DNA from: Dreissena polymorpha
Lineage: Eukaryota > Mollusca > Bivalvia > Myida > Dreissenidae
Direction of reading: 5' to 3'
Assembly: GCF_020536995.1 (NCBI RefSeq)
Contig: NC_068356.1
Location: 83,313,183-83,377,182 of the forward strand
Length of the DNA: 64,000 nucleotides
Shown here: one piece after another, positions 1-13,467 of the stretch
How positions within the stretch are numbered: position 1 is the stretch's first letter
How the letters are laid out: every line of letters begins with the position of its first letter
Notes under the pieces: generated by a model
Database searches by the model: none
Seen by the model: the letters and a program-made list of their open reading frames with translations, nothing else
What the model was told of the DNA's origin: nothing
Position numbers and translations under genes: made by a program

Positions 1-317
1 ATTTTCCGTTTAAAGAAAGTTTTTTTTGAACGAAATCCATTCCAAGCCGACTTCACGTGCTAATCGGGGACAATTATAAATTATACAAAAAGAATAACAA
101 CAACATACAACTATGACGTTCTAATTAATACAATTAAAATATACTTGAAACTTTGGTCACGCGCGTCATTATTATATTTGATGAATACATTGAAATGACA
201 TTCACCTTTAGAATAACCACAGTCAAAACAGTTTTTGAAATATTGAATGGGACAGATAACCGATATTTTCAATACGACCTTTTTGCTTATCTTAACTACT
301 TAAGTCAACCAGCAAAT
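1..317. other. AT-rich flank, no gene seen
   Basis: No open frame, RNA gene or recognisable repeat was found here. The stretch leads directly into the 41-bp tandem array. Confidence 0.5.
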
Positions 318-632
318 GAAAAATACACATAGAAACGTACAATTGTGATTCATTCGTAATAAAATACAATTAGATACGTACAATTGAGATTCATTCGTTA
401 TAAAATACACATAGATACGTACAATTGTGATTCATTCGTAATAAAATACACATAGATGCGTACAATTGTGATTCATTCGTAATAAAATACACATAGATAC
501 GTACAATTGTGATTCATTCGCAATAAAATACACATAGATACGTACAATTGAGATTCATTCGTAATAAAATACACATAGATACGTACAATTGTGATTCATT
601 CGTAATAAAATACACATAGATACGTACAATTG
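318..632. repeat. 41-bp tandem repeat array, left part
   Basis: About seven and a half head-to-tail copies of a 41-bp unit are seen. Each contains gattcattcgtaataaaat followed by a tacgtacaattg-type end. Successive unit starts at 347 and 388 fix the period. The copies differ by only one or a few bases, so the array is young or homogenised. It stops at a caattg and resumes at 2141, on the far side of an inserted element. Confidence 0.9.
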
Positions 633-2140
633 ACCAGTCGCCAACTCCGCCCACATTTTGTCGATCAGCCAATCAGATATCGATTTTTCACACACCCCTC
701 AGCAACGCTTATCTGGCCGCCATTTTATCCGACAAACAAAGCGCGTTGTACATATGGAATGGACGTAATTTTTAAGAGTTTACACATATTTTATATCAAA
801 TGCATGATCATTACTGTTCGATCATTATTCAAAATTGTAGGTGCTATACAAACTTTATAAAAGGTTATTATTTAATCTTTATTTCTTGAACATATGAACG
901 AGTAATGAGAAAACAAACACAATAAATAGTTTAACCACACCAGGTGTGTGTTCTATAAAACGTGTTATACCGTTTGATGCACAATATTATTAAGCAGTTT
1001 GGGCAACATAATATAATTGCCACACGTTCTTATTAATCTCAGCGTAATTGTCGATGATTAATAAATAACAGTATGTTGCGTGGATCTCAGAATGAAGGAA
1101 CATTAAGGCATTGTAAGGTACTGTACACAAGAAAAGAAAACTATTTAATTACTTAAATGATTTCCAATTATATATTTATTTTCTGTGGATCATAAACAAG
1201 GGAAATCATTATAAATTGTTAACTTAAATATTGTTTTAACCAAAGTAAACAACAAAAAGGTGATTTCAACGCGGCTTAGCCAGCTTAAAGCGACTTCAAG
1301 TGTAAAATGTACGGCTTATAAAACAACAACAACATTTTTAATACAACATATATTGATACGGGGAGAAATGTAAAAATTGCAATTAACATATAAGGGCCAT
1401 CTTGTTATAAATAAGCAAATGCATAATATGCTAAATGTATTCAGTTCGAATGTTCGTGAACAGCACCGTAATACCAACATTTCATTTTTTGATAGTGAAA
1501 TGTAACAGGTTCGCATTAAACATAAATGAAATAAAATGCATATTAGACTAACTGTTAATGAAACCACGAAATTAGGCCTGTATTAAATTATGGTTAAAAT
1601 CAAAATTTAATTTATATCAAAATAAAAAAATCGGTGTCTTTTTAAAGATAACACAATAAAACAAAGATCTAAACATGTTTAATAAACAAAAAACCCATCA
1701 TGATATGGATATGTCATTTGCATTTAATAAAAATATTTTCAAAATTATATATGAATAGCCACCGGGTTCACTGTCAGACGGTTGAATACACGTTCAAAAT
1801 CAATATGAAATAAAGGCTCATTTTTACAACGGATTTTTCATCAACTCCCTATATAATATGTACAAGAAACGTTTCTGATAGTCAGTCTGCCGTTAACTCA
1901 TTTATTTTGATTACGCCATTTCTCTCTAAAGTTTTTATGATTGTATAAACGTTTTACAAAGCAGTTTAGTTTAGTGTGCGGCTTTAATAATTTATATTAT
2001 AGAAAAGAGCATAATACAGCATTACAAATATAGAATTTCCCTCACGTAATCCGCTATAATTGCGATCTGCTTGTCGGAGTTTTCTAATCACTAGACCACG
2101 TGACTATGTGGGCGGAGCGATCGATAATTTGGCGACTGGT
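633..2140. mobile_element. Non-autonomous TIR element inserted in the 41-bp array
   Basis: The two ends are inverted: the left end reads accagtcgccaa and the right end ttggcgactggt. Both sides also carry a subterminal ctccgcccaca motif in inverted orientation. The repeat unit's caattg is present on both flanks (627-632 and 2141-2146), consistent with a 6-bp target duplication, although the motif is palindromic and belongs to the array. The 1508-bp interior is AT-rich with no convincing transposase, so this is a deletion derivative or MITE-like element. The superfamily is undetermined: a 6-bp duplication does not fit the commonest families. Confidence 0.75.
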
Positions 2141-2258
2141 CAATTGTGATTCATTCGTAATAAAATACAGATAGATACATACAATTGTGATTCATTCGTA
2201 ATAAAATACACATAGATACGTACAATTGTGATTCATTCGTAATAAAATACACTTTTTA
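2141..2258. repeat. 41-bp tandem repeat array, right part
   Basis: Nearly three further units continue the array in the same phase and orientation as the left part. They end at about 2255 in a run of t. The two halves together show that the 1.5-kb element split a single array. Confidence 0.88.
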
Positions 2259-2429
2259 ATACTAAAACACGAAGTTTCAAATACAGTATTGCTAGATACG
2301 ATAACAAAACGTACGACGACCACGCAATCTATAAATTAAATACATACATAATCCTGTTACATTTATTATTCTTAACAAAAATGTACATAGTTTAAGAATG
2401 CATCCAGCTTTTATACATTTTAAAAGCTT

Positions 2430-2520
2430 CCTGCATTCCGCATAGGCTAATCAGGGATGACACTTAACGCACATGCATTAAGCCCAGTTCTCTCAGAACA
2501 CGACTCAAATGAACATGACG
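2430..2520. repeat. Small interspersed repeat, copy 1
   Basis: It contains cgcacatgcattaagccc followed by an agaacacgac segment. A second, diverged copy lies at 2931-3007 in the same orientation. The shared core (taatc/ggatgacactt, cgcacatgcattaa, agcacgac) marks a short dispersed repeat of the kind very common in bivalve DNA. The family name is unknown to me. Confidence 0.6.
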
Positions 2521-2930
2521 TGGTGTGCTTATTGTTGCTCGCACAGTGTTAACCCGAGTAAATACTGTGTTAATCACACATTTAGTTAGCCAATAATTGT
2601 TTTAAGTTTCATACGGTAGATATGTTTATTAACCAACACGTGTGTAGACAAAGTTAAACAAAAGCAGGCCGTAGTGTTCATTTCAAGCGCCATCGCATTT
2701 TATATGCGTTATGTATACATTACGGACGCGGAGATGCGTAACGTATTTACCTACAGAGCGCTTTACAGACAGAGAGACAGACAGACAGCTGCAAAGCAAT
2801 ATACCAAAGCATTTAACATACCCCGTATACATATTTGTTTAAAAGCGTAGAACTACAACAATTACTATTCATTTACATATTTACGTGGTAGGAGAGGAAT
2901 ATGATTATCGATGTTGTGGTCAAATGTCAA

Positions 2931-3007
2931 GACTGCACAGGCTGATCTGGGGTGACACTTTACGCACATGCATTAACCCCCCTTTTCACAGAGCACGACC
3001 CAAGTAT
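2931..3007. repeat. Small interspersed repeat, copy 2
   Basis: A diverged copy of the repeat at 2430-2520. It shares ggctgatctggggtgacact and the cgcacatgcattaa core. Confidence 0.6.
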
Positions 3008-4534
3008 ACAAGATTCATCCAAGTATGTTTAGTACGTTTTAGTACGTTTTGAGGATTCTTACCGTCCAGTTTTGTGGAGGAACGCACTGGGCAGGCGGAC
3101 TCACAAGCACACGCACGGACAGAATGATGAACAAGTCTCTAAGTGACTTTTGTAGTTACGAAGAAAGTCATTTATCTGAAGTGACTTTAAAAGTCATTTA
3201 AAACATATTTTAGTCATACATAATACTAACCCTATTAGATTTATACTTATTATTATTTTAAATTTCTACAAAATTGTCACTTATTTAAGGTTTCGTTAGC
3301 CCGGAGGAAAACAGACAGGACGGAATATTACCTATAGCCTCCTCCGATATCACCATTGGTGTAAGAATCATAATGATTTCAATATATAAATCAATTTTTA
3401 CTTGCTAATTTATGTCGTTGGTGTAAGAAAGAAATAAACACTTCACGAACTGTTTATAAATTGAATGTTACACATAATAAAATGTTATATCGGAATTAAT
3501 TAAGATTTAGTTTCTTCATTTTGATATTCGTGATTCGAATGCACGAACGGTTTTCACATTGTCTATCGGTATATTTGTTCTTTCGATGGTCCCACTTGTT
3601 GGACGGTGTTTCCCTCTAAACATTTCCAGAAAGGGGTTAAATAATACTTCGTATATAGATTGAATTCACCATAACTAACCAACTACCATACCTTTCTTTC
3701 CAACATGTTTTGGTTGATTGGATGTCTTATCCTTTTTTTGCGAAAAGCGTAACCATAACATGTTCATATCATGTGCGAAACCTAAAATAAAACGAATAGA
3801 AGAGAGTCAAACGAGACGTCTTAGAAAGGTGACTTGTAAAAGAAATGCAGAATACATAATCAATATGTCTATTTTATTAGCGACATAAGTAGTTCCCATC
3901 TGGTAGACTTCGCCTATATAGTGCATAACTTTCTTAATGAGAAGGTTAAAATAACCAACACAAAGACGTGCGTATATAAATGGGCAAACACACCCACATG
4001 TATCATTAATAGGTCTAGTCGGCTCCAATATGATATATGCTCACATCGGTCCATTGTTTTAAACCATAGTCAAGCAGCAAGAAAACATTTTTACACGGGC
4101 ATTTAATTACATAAATAAAATACCATCACACATATTAAACAATTATCAAATCGAAAAGGAGCTCTTACAGTACACGCAGTAAGCTACACATAATTTAACA
4201 AATAATATAATCAAATCCGGACAAATTATCAAAATTCAACTTATGTAACTCGTTCCCAACGGTCATTAATATTCCAGTACAGAGATAAAAAGACAACATA
4301 ATATGTCTTTAATGTACCGAACTTCAGAATTACACAATTCAAAAAAACACACACTAAATGGTTTACTAATTGGAACAATGGCAGATTGACGACATTACCT
4401 TTGTATAAACTTTTTGTTTAAGTCCATAATAACATGATATTAATTACGTGATTTGAAAACAAAACACACATAAATTGTATAATGCATATATAATGTAGGC
4501 TATGAGCTTGTACAAGCTTTACTACTGAATAAAT

Positions 4535-4570
4535 GTTGTTGTTGTCGTTGTTGTTGTTGTTATATATATA
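4535..4570. repeat. (GTT)n then (TA)n simple repeat
   Basis: About nine GTT units with one interruption (gtc) run into a short TA tract. A complementary CAA tract sits at about 4874-4890, about 340 bp away, so the two could pair as inverted repeats. Confidence 0.8.
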
Positions 4571-7500
4571 AGTAATGGTAAAAGATAGAAATTGGACGAT
4601 ATTGTGCTTAACTGGTTAACAAGGTGAGTTATGAGGGGAATACATAATTGCATCTGATATTGCAACTGCACATCTTATATTTACTAATTACTTACAAGAT
4701 ATACGATTAGAACAATTTTCACAATTATTTGGAGAAATAAACATTTGTGAATACGAATGTTATATATGGGTGAGTCTGAAATAACAATGTTAAGAATCTT
4801 ATCTACGTGGAATATGCACAGTTTCATCATATAATAATACAATTCTTTTTTGTGTATGTTATGACATATATATACAACAACAACAACAAACATTAATTCA
4901 TCAATAAATCTAACACGAGTTCACAGCCCTCACATTTGAAAATGAGCATTAATTTAATATATGCAAGAATACAACAACAACATTTAATCACCAATAAAGC
5001 CTATACAAGTTTATAGCCCTCGCATATGAAAATGCGCATTTATTGTATATATGCGAGTATACAGTTAACATAAGTGAATTTACTTAACACCCAAAATAAA
5101 TTAATTGTAAAATACAATAGTGATATACATAGTCATCAAATTTTAACATGAAACTTACTTTACAATTTAAATATTGATGTGAGAAACTATTTTCATTCAT
5201 ATACTTATAGTATACTACGGGACCCATATATGTCCGTAACCCGGTTGAAACAGCTCAGGGTGAGTACACTTGTGTAAATCTTACAACCTCAACAATAATA
5301 TTTCGCATCAATATGAAACCGGATAGTTTACAAGCTTACCGCCGATTATGCAAAAGGAGAGTAAGAAGTTTTAACCAGTTTATAAATTGACACATTTAAC
5401 ATTAAAGAATCTAACAATAGCAGATATTCGAAAAGGAAATTTTAATTATGTCTATACATTTTTAAGATTGTTGTAATGTCTAAGGGTAAGAACACGACAC
5501 ACAGTATGATACTTGTTGGAATCCCACATTAGGTTTATGCCATTACATGAGATATGCTCCAAAGTTCACATACCTCTGACGTTCTATCAAAATTGAATGT
5601 TTAAAAAAATCGTCAATACATGTTGGAAGACTACTGTTTTTTTCGTTAAATTTTGAAAAAAAGTGTTGTACTTTTAATGATGATCTGAAAATGAAAAGTG
5701 ACTTATTTCAAAGGTTTATATTCATAATCAGATCAAAAAGCATGTATTGTTAAATCAGTTCTATGTTTAACATGAATGTTATTTTTTGCGTATAATGATA
5801 TGATCTATGACTACACTACAAAAGTGATCTTAAATTAAAATGAACGATTTTTTTAATTTTAAATATACGTTTTCCTAAATGTTTTTTGTATATATAGAAT
5901 ATCACTGAATGGCAATAACTTCCCAAAACAAACGTAATACAATGAGAAATATGCGAAAACTAATTTTTTGAAAATAGAGAAGTAAAATAAAACGATTGTC
6001 AAATGCAAATGTACCAAAGTTAATTTTAAAGTATACTCTACTAAAACGTACCCGAAATGTGTTTTCTTTTGTCTCATTGTAAAAATACCTTTTAAGAAAA
6101 TTATATTTTCCATGTCGTTTATATACATATCATTAATTTGGCATCACATTATAACAAAATTTACGTTAAAACGCTAAAATAATTAGTTCAATACGCAAAA
6201 AAACATGTTTCTTGGTTGCCTATTTACTTGTTAATTTATAACTTTAATCATTCCATTTTTGTCTTAAACGTCATTTAAGTTTAACCCTTTTGTTTCGCTT
6301 TGGGTTCATTGTTTTTTTTTACTTACCTAAATTAGATACTTAAAAAAAAACACGAGTCCACAATAGCAATATCACATGTTCAGTCTATAAGTATATGGTG
6401 GTCGAAACCACACTTGCCAATACAATACAATACAATCAACATGCATACATGGGAATTTAAAATCAATGGATTGATTAACTTGTTAGTTTTCGCCTTAATT
6501 TATTATCAATATCAATAAAAGCTTTACTTGAACATGTACAAAATAAATATATTTTTTCATTATTAAAAAATCTGCTTTTATGAAATCCTGAAATTTAATT
6601 GTTTTGTTTCTTTAAACAGTTACATAAATATAAATCACTATGATTTTGTAATTATGTGAATGATAAAAGAAAAACAAATAACGACTTTTATGTAAAATTA
6701 CGTATGTAGCTTTTTTAGAATACATAATCGTAATACAATGGAAAGTAACTGGTTGTTTTCACTCAGCGTTGAATGCAATTTTTCAAACATTCTTGATAAT
6801 AAGAAAACTCTTTATCATTCAATACATTTGCACACATACATCACTATGACTGCAAATGATAATTTAAACTTTTTTTTTTAAATGTGTGTGCATTGTTTAT
6901 GAGAGCACACATTCTACATATAGGCATTCTAAGTTTGATTACACTAATTCTAACTCCCATACGGTCTGATTATGGAAATGACAGATTTAAAAGTATGTTT
7001 GATGCATTTGCTATATATCAAATTGTACAAGCCTGATATCATTTTGTAGATCTGTCTTTTTAGATCAACAAAACCTCTGGCAACTTCTAACAAAATGAAT
7101 TTTTTCCAAATGCAAGCACCCTCGAAAAACAGGGGTTCTGTAATGAGATTTCGACAAAAGCAATGTACTTCAATAGACACATTCCAAATGTTCACCTTTA
7201 AACTTAGTCCCCAATGAAATGGACAAACAAAGGATGCAGAAGCAACAACAAAAGCACGAGAACGATCGCTAAAAACTCTTACCACAGAAGAGCAAAAGAA
7301 ATATGTTCGATTCAAAATGTCTTAGTATATTGTAACCGTATATTGCTCTGGTTAATTACCTTGTTTTGATATTATATCAAAAAATTATCCTCGGGGGTAT
7401 CAGCTTCTGCTTGATCGTCAGGTATCAACACAGGTTCCTCACACCTATTAATGCGATTACAACATACATTGTGATACTCATGTTTACCAAAAATGCTCAT

Positions 7501-8046
7501 TTCAGAAGTTGATTTTAAACTCTATATAAATTTTTGGCTTGGCTTTATTTCTTTCTGTTTTTCATTCATTCAGACACAATATGGATGAGCTTATAATATC
7601 ACTTGCCTAAATTAAAAGACTTATTAATATTTACGATACTTTCTTTCTTGATACTGTTTCGGGGCATTGATTTTCCCTACAAACATACAAATTGTTGCCC
7701 CAAACTTCGATATTTTAATACAATTATTTAGACATCGGGACAATTAAAAAAACGTTCATACACACATTTATTTTGCAAATGCTTTGCTCAGTTCTTTTGC
7801 TGTAAATTTACAAAGTAATAACATTTACTCAATGAAAAAGTGTACACTTTATTAAACTATTTACTTTTTTCGTTTTGACTGTTTTAAACCTGCTTAGGAC
7901 ACAATTAACATATGCTCATACTCAAATCAAAGACTTATGAATGATAACAATAACTTTTATCCTTATATTGTTTCGGGACTTAGATAATCCCTCTATTTCA
8001 AACAAGCTATTGTCAGATAATTTGATACTTTTTATACAACATTCTG

Positions 8047-8544
8047 AAAGGGGCCTTTTCACAGATTTTGGCATATTTTGAAGTTTGTCATTAAATGCTT
8101 TAAATGAAAAACATTGGATCTTAAAAGCTCCACTAAGAATAAAATTTAAAAAAGCAAAAAAAAAGTAGCCGGTACCAGGGCTCGAACCAGTGACCCCCGG
8201 TGTCCTGGAGTTAGTCTGAAGTAAAAACGCTTTAGCCGTCTCGGCTATTCCGCCGGGTATACACAGTTTGAGTATTTTATACGTTATATAAGCAATCTTC
8301 GTAGTTTCGTAAATTTAAACAACAACAGAACTCTCCAAATTATTCAATCGTTTCGCGTTGCAACGCTTTATAATGTTTAGGTTTTCAAATCGTCAAAAGG
8401 TACATTATAATGGCTATATTGGACTATGGTAAATGTTAAGTAATACTGTTTTCCCACAAATATCATAACTTAAACGAAAATTTGCGAATCTAAAACAACT
8501 TTTTTCAATTTTGTCGATTAACCAAAACGTGAAAAGATCCCTTT
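8047..8544. mobile_element. TIR element carrying a tRNA-like core
   Basis: The left end reads aaaggggccttttcac. The reverse complement of the right end reads aaagggatcttttcac, which is 14 of 16 bases alike. Both outer flanks contain aacatt, a possible but imperfect target duplication. Inside, at 8169-8256, lies a minus-strand tRNA-like sequence. The combination of DNA-transposon-type ends with a Pol III-type core is unusual: it could be a SINE captured by a MITE, or a composite element family. No protein frame is present. Confidence 0.7.
8169..8256 (-). other. tRNA-Leu/Ser-like sequence inside TIR element
   Basis: Read on the minus strand, an A-box-like tagccgagacggctaaagcg is followed by a B box (ggttcgagccc) and a matching T-stem. 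The length and extra arm resemble the long-variable-arm tRNAs, and a possible anticodon CAG would make it Leu. The ccggcgg start and ccgg end do not form a full acceptor stem, so it is treated as a tRNA-derived module rather than a working tRNA. Confidence 0.6.
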
Positions 8545-10501
8545 AACATTGAAATCATTTGACAAACTTGAATAAACGAAATTTTGCGCACTTCTTTTGA
8601 TGTTTATTGACCTCGAAATAACAATAAATCCAATATATATTCATGCAATTGATCAAACCATTTAAAAATAATAATGTTATCTTGAAATTAAATGGTACCT
8701 TCCATGTAGAAAAGCGTCCCAGTGCCATGCACATGCGGTTCTACCCGGAACGGTATTGGGGCGATTTCTAAGGAAATGTCTGTAATACTCTCGACAATAC
8801 AATTTTTTTGGCATCGCGCCTCATTTGGTCATACCCCTTTATTGTCACTGTCGCACGCGTTGAGGGTGTAGTGGGCAACTTTGCAAATCTTCTAGCGCAA
8901 GGGGTCACTGACTTCATATTTATATTAGTGCTTTCAGTTCGTCCCAGCAGACGCATAGAGCTCAGAACTTCGTTGTTCACTGAAAAGGCCGGTCTGAAAC
9001 AGGCCACACTATGGTTGCAATTTAAAGGAAAGTATTTACAATATAATAATTGGATTTATTAATATGAATAAGTGAGGTATGTTTAAAGTGCCAACAAGTA
9101 AAATGCCGTTAATATTTCAGCATGTTACATTGTTGTGAATTAAAGGTCGTGTGGTATGAAATACCTCCTCGTACTCATCCACATTGTACCTACCGATGTC
9201 CGGTTTTCTGCAGTTATTCTAACTGTTCTATGGCTTTAGTTTTTATCTTTTTTATCTTGTTCTTCTATCTCATCGGAATAATGCTTTCCTTGCCTGATCT
9301 GCAGTGACTGTAGGCCCATCACGACACTTTGTTTTTGTTGTTGGTTTACCCCTGCCTTGAAAATGTTATATTATACTCTTTGGAAATTATTATTTCTAGA
9401 ACACACATCGAAAATCAGTAATGATTAAATCTTACACCGATGCCTTATTTAAAGATACGTTTATTCAAATGAAAAGGAAACTATATCTTCTATAGTAAAA
9501 TTGAACATAACATAAACATTAACCACAATGTATGCAACATATTAACTGTCTTATCTCTATTTATCTAAAAATCTATAATCATATATATTTGATCTACATT
9601 CTGGTATACAATAAACACAAAGCTTACATTAATAATGAATTGATGGTTGACACAATGTCCATATCCATGATAAAAATTATCAAAATATCGAAATCATATT
9701 GCTTATCAATTGTAAAACTAAACACGAATAACATTAAATAAAGAAAGGCTTTAACAATATTGCGATTAGTATAGGAGTTATCTTCAGGTGGAAACCCCTA
9801 TGATTAGGGAAATATTTTGCGTGATCTTCATATTGCAATTTATCTACACACTTAAGTTATTTGATAAAAGTGAATGTATCATAGGGGTAAAGTTCTTGTT
9901 TTTAACATTCAACCGAAGTTTCACCTATGGTGAAACATGTTGCACATAAACTTAACATTAAATCATACGTTTATCATATTTCACGATTACAGCTATTGCA
10001 ATATTTCGTTTAGATTCTACTACACGTTTAGTCCCCTCCTTAGAAAATTTGTGTAATATGCTATTACTTTAAATGTGTATACCAAATTTCGTGATCATTT
10101 TCTGTGTATTGTTCCAGTTATTAACACGTATGCTGAGAAACATGACAGCCAGAGGGAAATAAAACAACAGCAAACACAATACACAAACAAACAAAGTAAC
10201 ATTGAACCTACCTTTGACAGCTGGTAAAACAAAAAATGTCGCTAACATTGCTAAGATTTTCTGTGTAAGCATACCAACTTCTATCAAGGTATCTTGTGCA
10301 CTTGAGAAACTACGGGGTCCAGTTTGCTGACGGATGGACAGACATGACGGGCGGGGAATTAACTTATTGTGCCCTCCAGTGAACCCATAAGAGGGTTCAC
10401 AATACTGGTTTATCTTGCTCATAAAGTTTGATTTGTCTACCAATCATTTCATAAAAATACTAATACGATTTCATAAAAGTGAGCTTTATAGTGCAAAATA
10501 C
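8545..10501. other. Region without a supported gene
   Basis: A somewhat GC-richer patch at about 8770-9010 is open in one frame on each strand, but neither translation is recognisable. At about 10300-10390 there is a gacggatggacagacatgac segment like the short dispersed repeats of molluscs; a related segment lies at 18175-18240. A hydrophobic minus-strand frame at 10069-10260 follows the chitin synthase copy but cannot be tied to it. Confidence 0.4.
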
Positions 10502-10693
10502 CATTGGGTTCCTCAATTTTGTGACAGAAACGAGATGCAGGAAAGTTCCACAACGATGCATTATCATCCCAACAAACTGAAGCATCAGTATTAGTATGTA
10601 GAAAAATATAAACAACAGTCCAAGTGGATCTATTTCGAGGTTGTTTACTTCCGTGGAGCTTCGCTTCGTTTCGGATTCGTTTACAATTTGTCA
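10502..10693 (-). pseudogene. Chitin synthase copy, last recognised exon
   Basis: The acceptor ttctttctag precedes a frame reading VNNLEIDPLGLLFIFFYILI then MLQFVGMIMHRCGTFLHLVS and TKL, matching the family's DPLGLxF...MLMHRWGTFxHLxSVTKL. Its first codon in the phase set by the previous exon is TGA, another apparent stop. Cys replaces the usual Trp of MHRWGT. It ends at AATG/gtattt. Confidence 0.82.
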
Positions 10694-11499
10694 CTAGAAA
10701 GAAAGAAATGTTCATATACGTTGAATTTCACACATGGCGTAATTATGAAAATCTATTTAGAGACGTCAACAACGGGACTACTTGGAAATAAAACAAGGCT
10801 GCAAACTGAATAGAGGACTTTGGAAACTTTGAAATCAATATTTTAGGACCAAGCACTAAAAATAAGGCTTTTTCAACTTACTGTCACCTCAACAATTAAC
10901 AGGAAAACGAATTGAATAAGAAATTTGTAAAGTCTAATTTTACATATTTTCCTCAATTTAATTGTAGAAAGTTATATTATTTTATTATATTTTATTTTCG
11001 CATTAGATTGCCATGGAAAATCATTTGACAACGTGATCAAAGTCTTTTCAAAATACTATTTTTTAATTTTTCCAAAATATTAAAATGAAAACTGTCGGCA
11101 AAGTGTTAAAATATCGGAAAGATTTATAGGCATTTGGTAAATGGTTAAACAGTAACAGGTTTGGTAAATCGCTTTTGAATGCAATCAACGGTTAGCTTAA
11201 TATTTTCAATATTTTATATCGCCCTGCTGTGAAAAATAATCACTTTAAACATGACGGTCAGTCAAGTTATAATATTTTCTTGAACAATATTATAATGGAT
11301 AACATTTTGTTAAACTGAAGGCATTTTTATTTTTTCTAGATCTCTAACAACAAAGCTTTAACATGTATTTATTCAGGTGTTCGGTTGCCTTACATGTACT
11401 TAAGTCTGTAATCGGGCGAAGACTGAGAACAATGTTTGGAACGGCAAACCCTCACAGAAATACAATTACATAAATGAATGAAGGATAAAAAGGACATAC

Positions 11500-11673
11500 C
11501 TTAAATGAACTAAAATCTATTGTAGTAGGCTTTGTCAACTGAAACATGAAGTTGATTGCGATCCACATCAGGTTTACCATTGTCATGCCAACGCATATAT
11601 TTGTCCTAAGTTTAAGTATCGCTTTCTGATCGTTCTGTTTCTTTTCAGACGTAAGATCCAAAGGGAAAAGGTA
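11500..11673 (-). pseudogene. Chitin synthase copy, C-terminal membrane exon 1
   Basis: The acceptor ttttcag and donor TTTAAG/gtatgt bound YLFPLDLTSEKKQNDQ followed by LKLRTNICVGMTMVNLMWI, one membrane segment. This matches the YLxPLxxDKEQEKxxxxxLxxLRN region of the family. The exon itself is open. Confidence 0.8.
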
Positions 11674-12264
11674 CTGAAAATAAAAAAGAATATAACAATA
11701 TTTTACTATTTACTGATTATAAAGTTAAAGTAGATTTCAAACAGCTGTTATTCTCTGTTCACCTAAAATAAATCGTATGAGTTAAATAAATGCAATTAAT
11801 ATAAGTTTTACATTCATAGTGATACCCGAAACCATTTTTAGATACGCATTACAGAAATAAATTATTATGATGGAATCTGTTTCTTAAAAAATATATCACA
11901 TTGTACGCAAAACTGCAACTGTAATTAACTAGAAAATTGAAAACTGCAAAGAAATTCTGAAGGAAAAATTGAAATCAATTTATTAAGTAAAGTGTTCGAA
12001 TAACTTAACGAAAGACATAAAAAATACTTTCGCTACAGCTATTGCTTGAATCTTGCATTATGATAGTCTCTATAAACTACATCTTATGCATAATGTTTTC
12101 CTTTAAAACATCGCACAACTGCACATTTACCGATTGACGCATTGACAAATGCACAGTTGGTTAGGTCGTAAGTGTACACCGACTTCTTACGAGAGCTTAA
12201 TACTTAGTACCGTTCCACTTTCACATAAGCTAATAATTTCATGTAAGAAGAACCTTTTGATAAA

Positions 12265-13467
12265 ATCAGTCCAGAAGTTCAATTAATTTTTCTCCATCGG
12301 CATCTTTTTTCCGTGCTTGAGTTCTTGAATTTATACCCATTTGGGATTTTTTCGTACTCGAGTTCTTGTATTTCTGTCCATTTGTGATTGACTAAATCGT
12401 CTATCGTCTGTTTCTTTGGCTGAATGATTTCACATTCCTTTTCGGAAAAGATATCTATGTGGGGCCCTTGAGGATCCTTTAAAATCGGCTTTGCACTCTT
12501 GACTTCAGCCTCTTCTTTGTGTTCCATGTGTCAATGTAAATTGTCTTTTTCTCCAGTTAGCACTCGACCTAACGACTTGATAGATTCACTAACCACTTTA
12601 AGAAGCCCGACGGTTTCAGTGTTTGTAACATGATTCTTCTTTTTGGTCTCTGTGATCTTGTTCTTAATTTCTTTGGTAGGGAAGACCGGCATAAATCTAC
12701 TCAAAAATCCCTTTTCTTTTTTTTTGCGGTTCTTGTCATCTAGTACCGTTGTTTCAGCTTCGATTTCCGCTTCGCTTTTCGTTTTGGGTACCCCTCTGGT
12801 TCCCCAAGTTATCACATGTAGATTTGATATTGAATACATTGTGAGCAGCAAAACCCCACTCGGCATCAGAATAAAATATAAAAGTCCATATATGATATTG
12901 GTCCATTCCTTTGGGTGTAGAAGAGCGGCAAATAAAAACGCTATCACAAGCGTGATAATAAATATCACGCTAGGGTGAAACACAGATTCCTTTACTGCGT
13001 TCACAATTATTCCAACAAGAACAATTAGCATCACAAAGGCATACAAACCTGTTAATATTTTGGCAAATTGTATTTGATGTTTAAATTTCATGTAGGAACA
13101 CGCTATAAATTAGAATAAAGCTGGTCCCATTGCAATAACATACGATACTAGCAAGGTGGGTTTGAAGACCACAAGGATTGCGCCTGCAATCATCATTAGT
13201 ACGGTAGCAGGTCCAAGTATTATTGAGAACAACAGAAAAACCTGATATAAAATGTACACCATGCTGATATTTGAGTTTTTGAAGATGATATTCTGGTAAT
13301 CGGCCAGAAGATCTATAATGTTAAATACGGTGGAAGGCATCAACCGTCGGCGCTGATTGAAAAACTCTTAAACCCATCAGGAACATTAGTGAAGGCGTCA
13401 GCACCTGCTACATAGTCCACTCTGTACCCTTGTTGGAGAAGCAGATTGCAGAGCCATCTGTCCTCAC
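12265..13467 (-). pseudogene. Chitin synthase copy, GEDRW-to-WGTR exon
   Basis: This long exon begins GEDRWLCNLLLQQGYRVDY (catalytic acceptor-site EDR intact). It continues through FFNQRRRLMPSTVFNIIDLL, membrane segments, LLYFILMPSGVLLL and SNLHVITWGTR into a Lys-rich tail. Compared with the family it has a one-base loss between GFK and FFNQRRR, Leu for Trp in QRRRW, a TAA stop after AMGPALF, a TGA stop after EKDNLH, and a probable extra A in a six-A run near 12300. The stops lie within otherwise well-conserved sequence. Confidence 0.9.

Larger units (their letters stand above)
2259..8046. other. Intergenic region with scattered small repeats
   Basis: No gene could be supported. The open frames here (for example at 6950-7315 on the minus strand and 5859-6128) are short, AT-driven and match no family I recognise. 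The region holds two copies of a small interspersed repeat (2430 and 2931) and simple repeats near 4535 and 4874. Confidence 0.45.

Noticed and set aside
318-632. CRISPR-like direct repeats
   Set aside because: The 41-bp units are contiguous tandem copies with no unique spacers, so this is a tandem repeat array.
6950-7315. 121-residue minus-strand frame
   Set aside because: The longest frame of the left intergenic region, but no motif, no splice or promoter context and no recognised family.
12643-12978. 111-residue plus-strand frame
   Set aside because: It is the antisense shadow of the chitin synthase C-terminal exon; the minus strand carries the conserved motifs.
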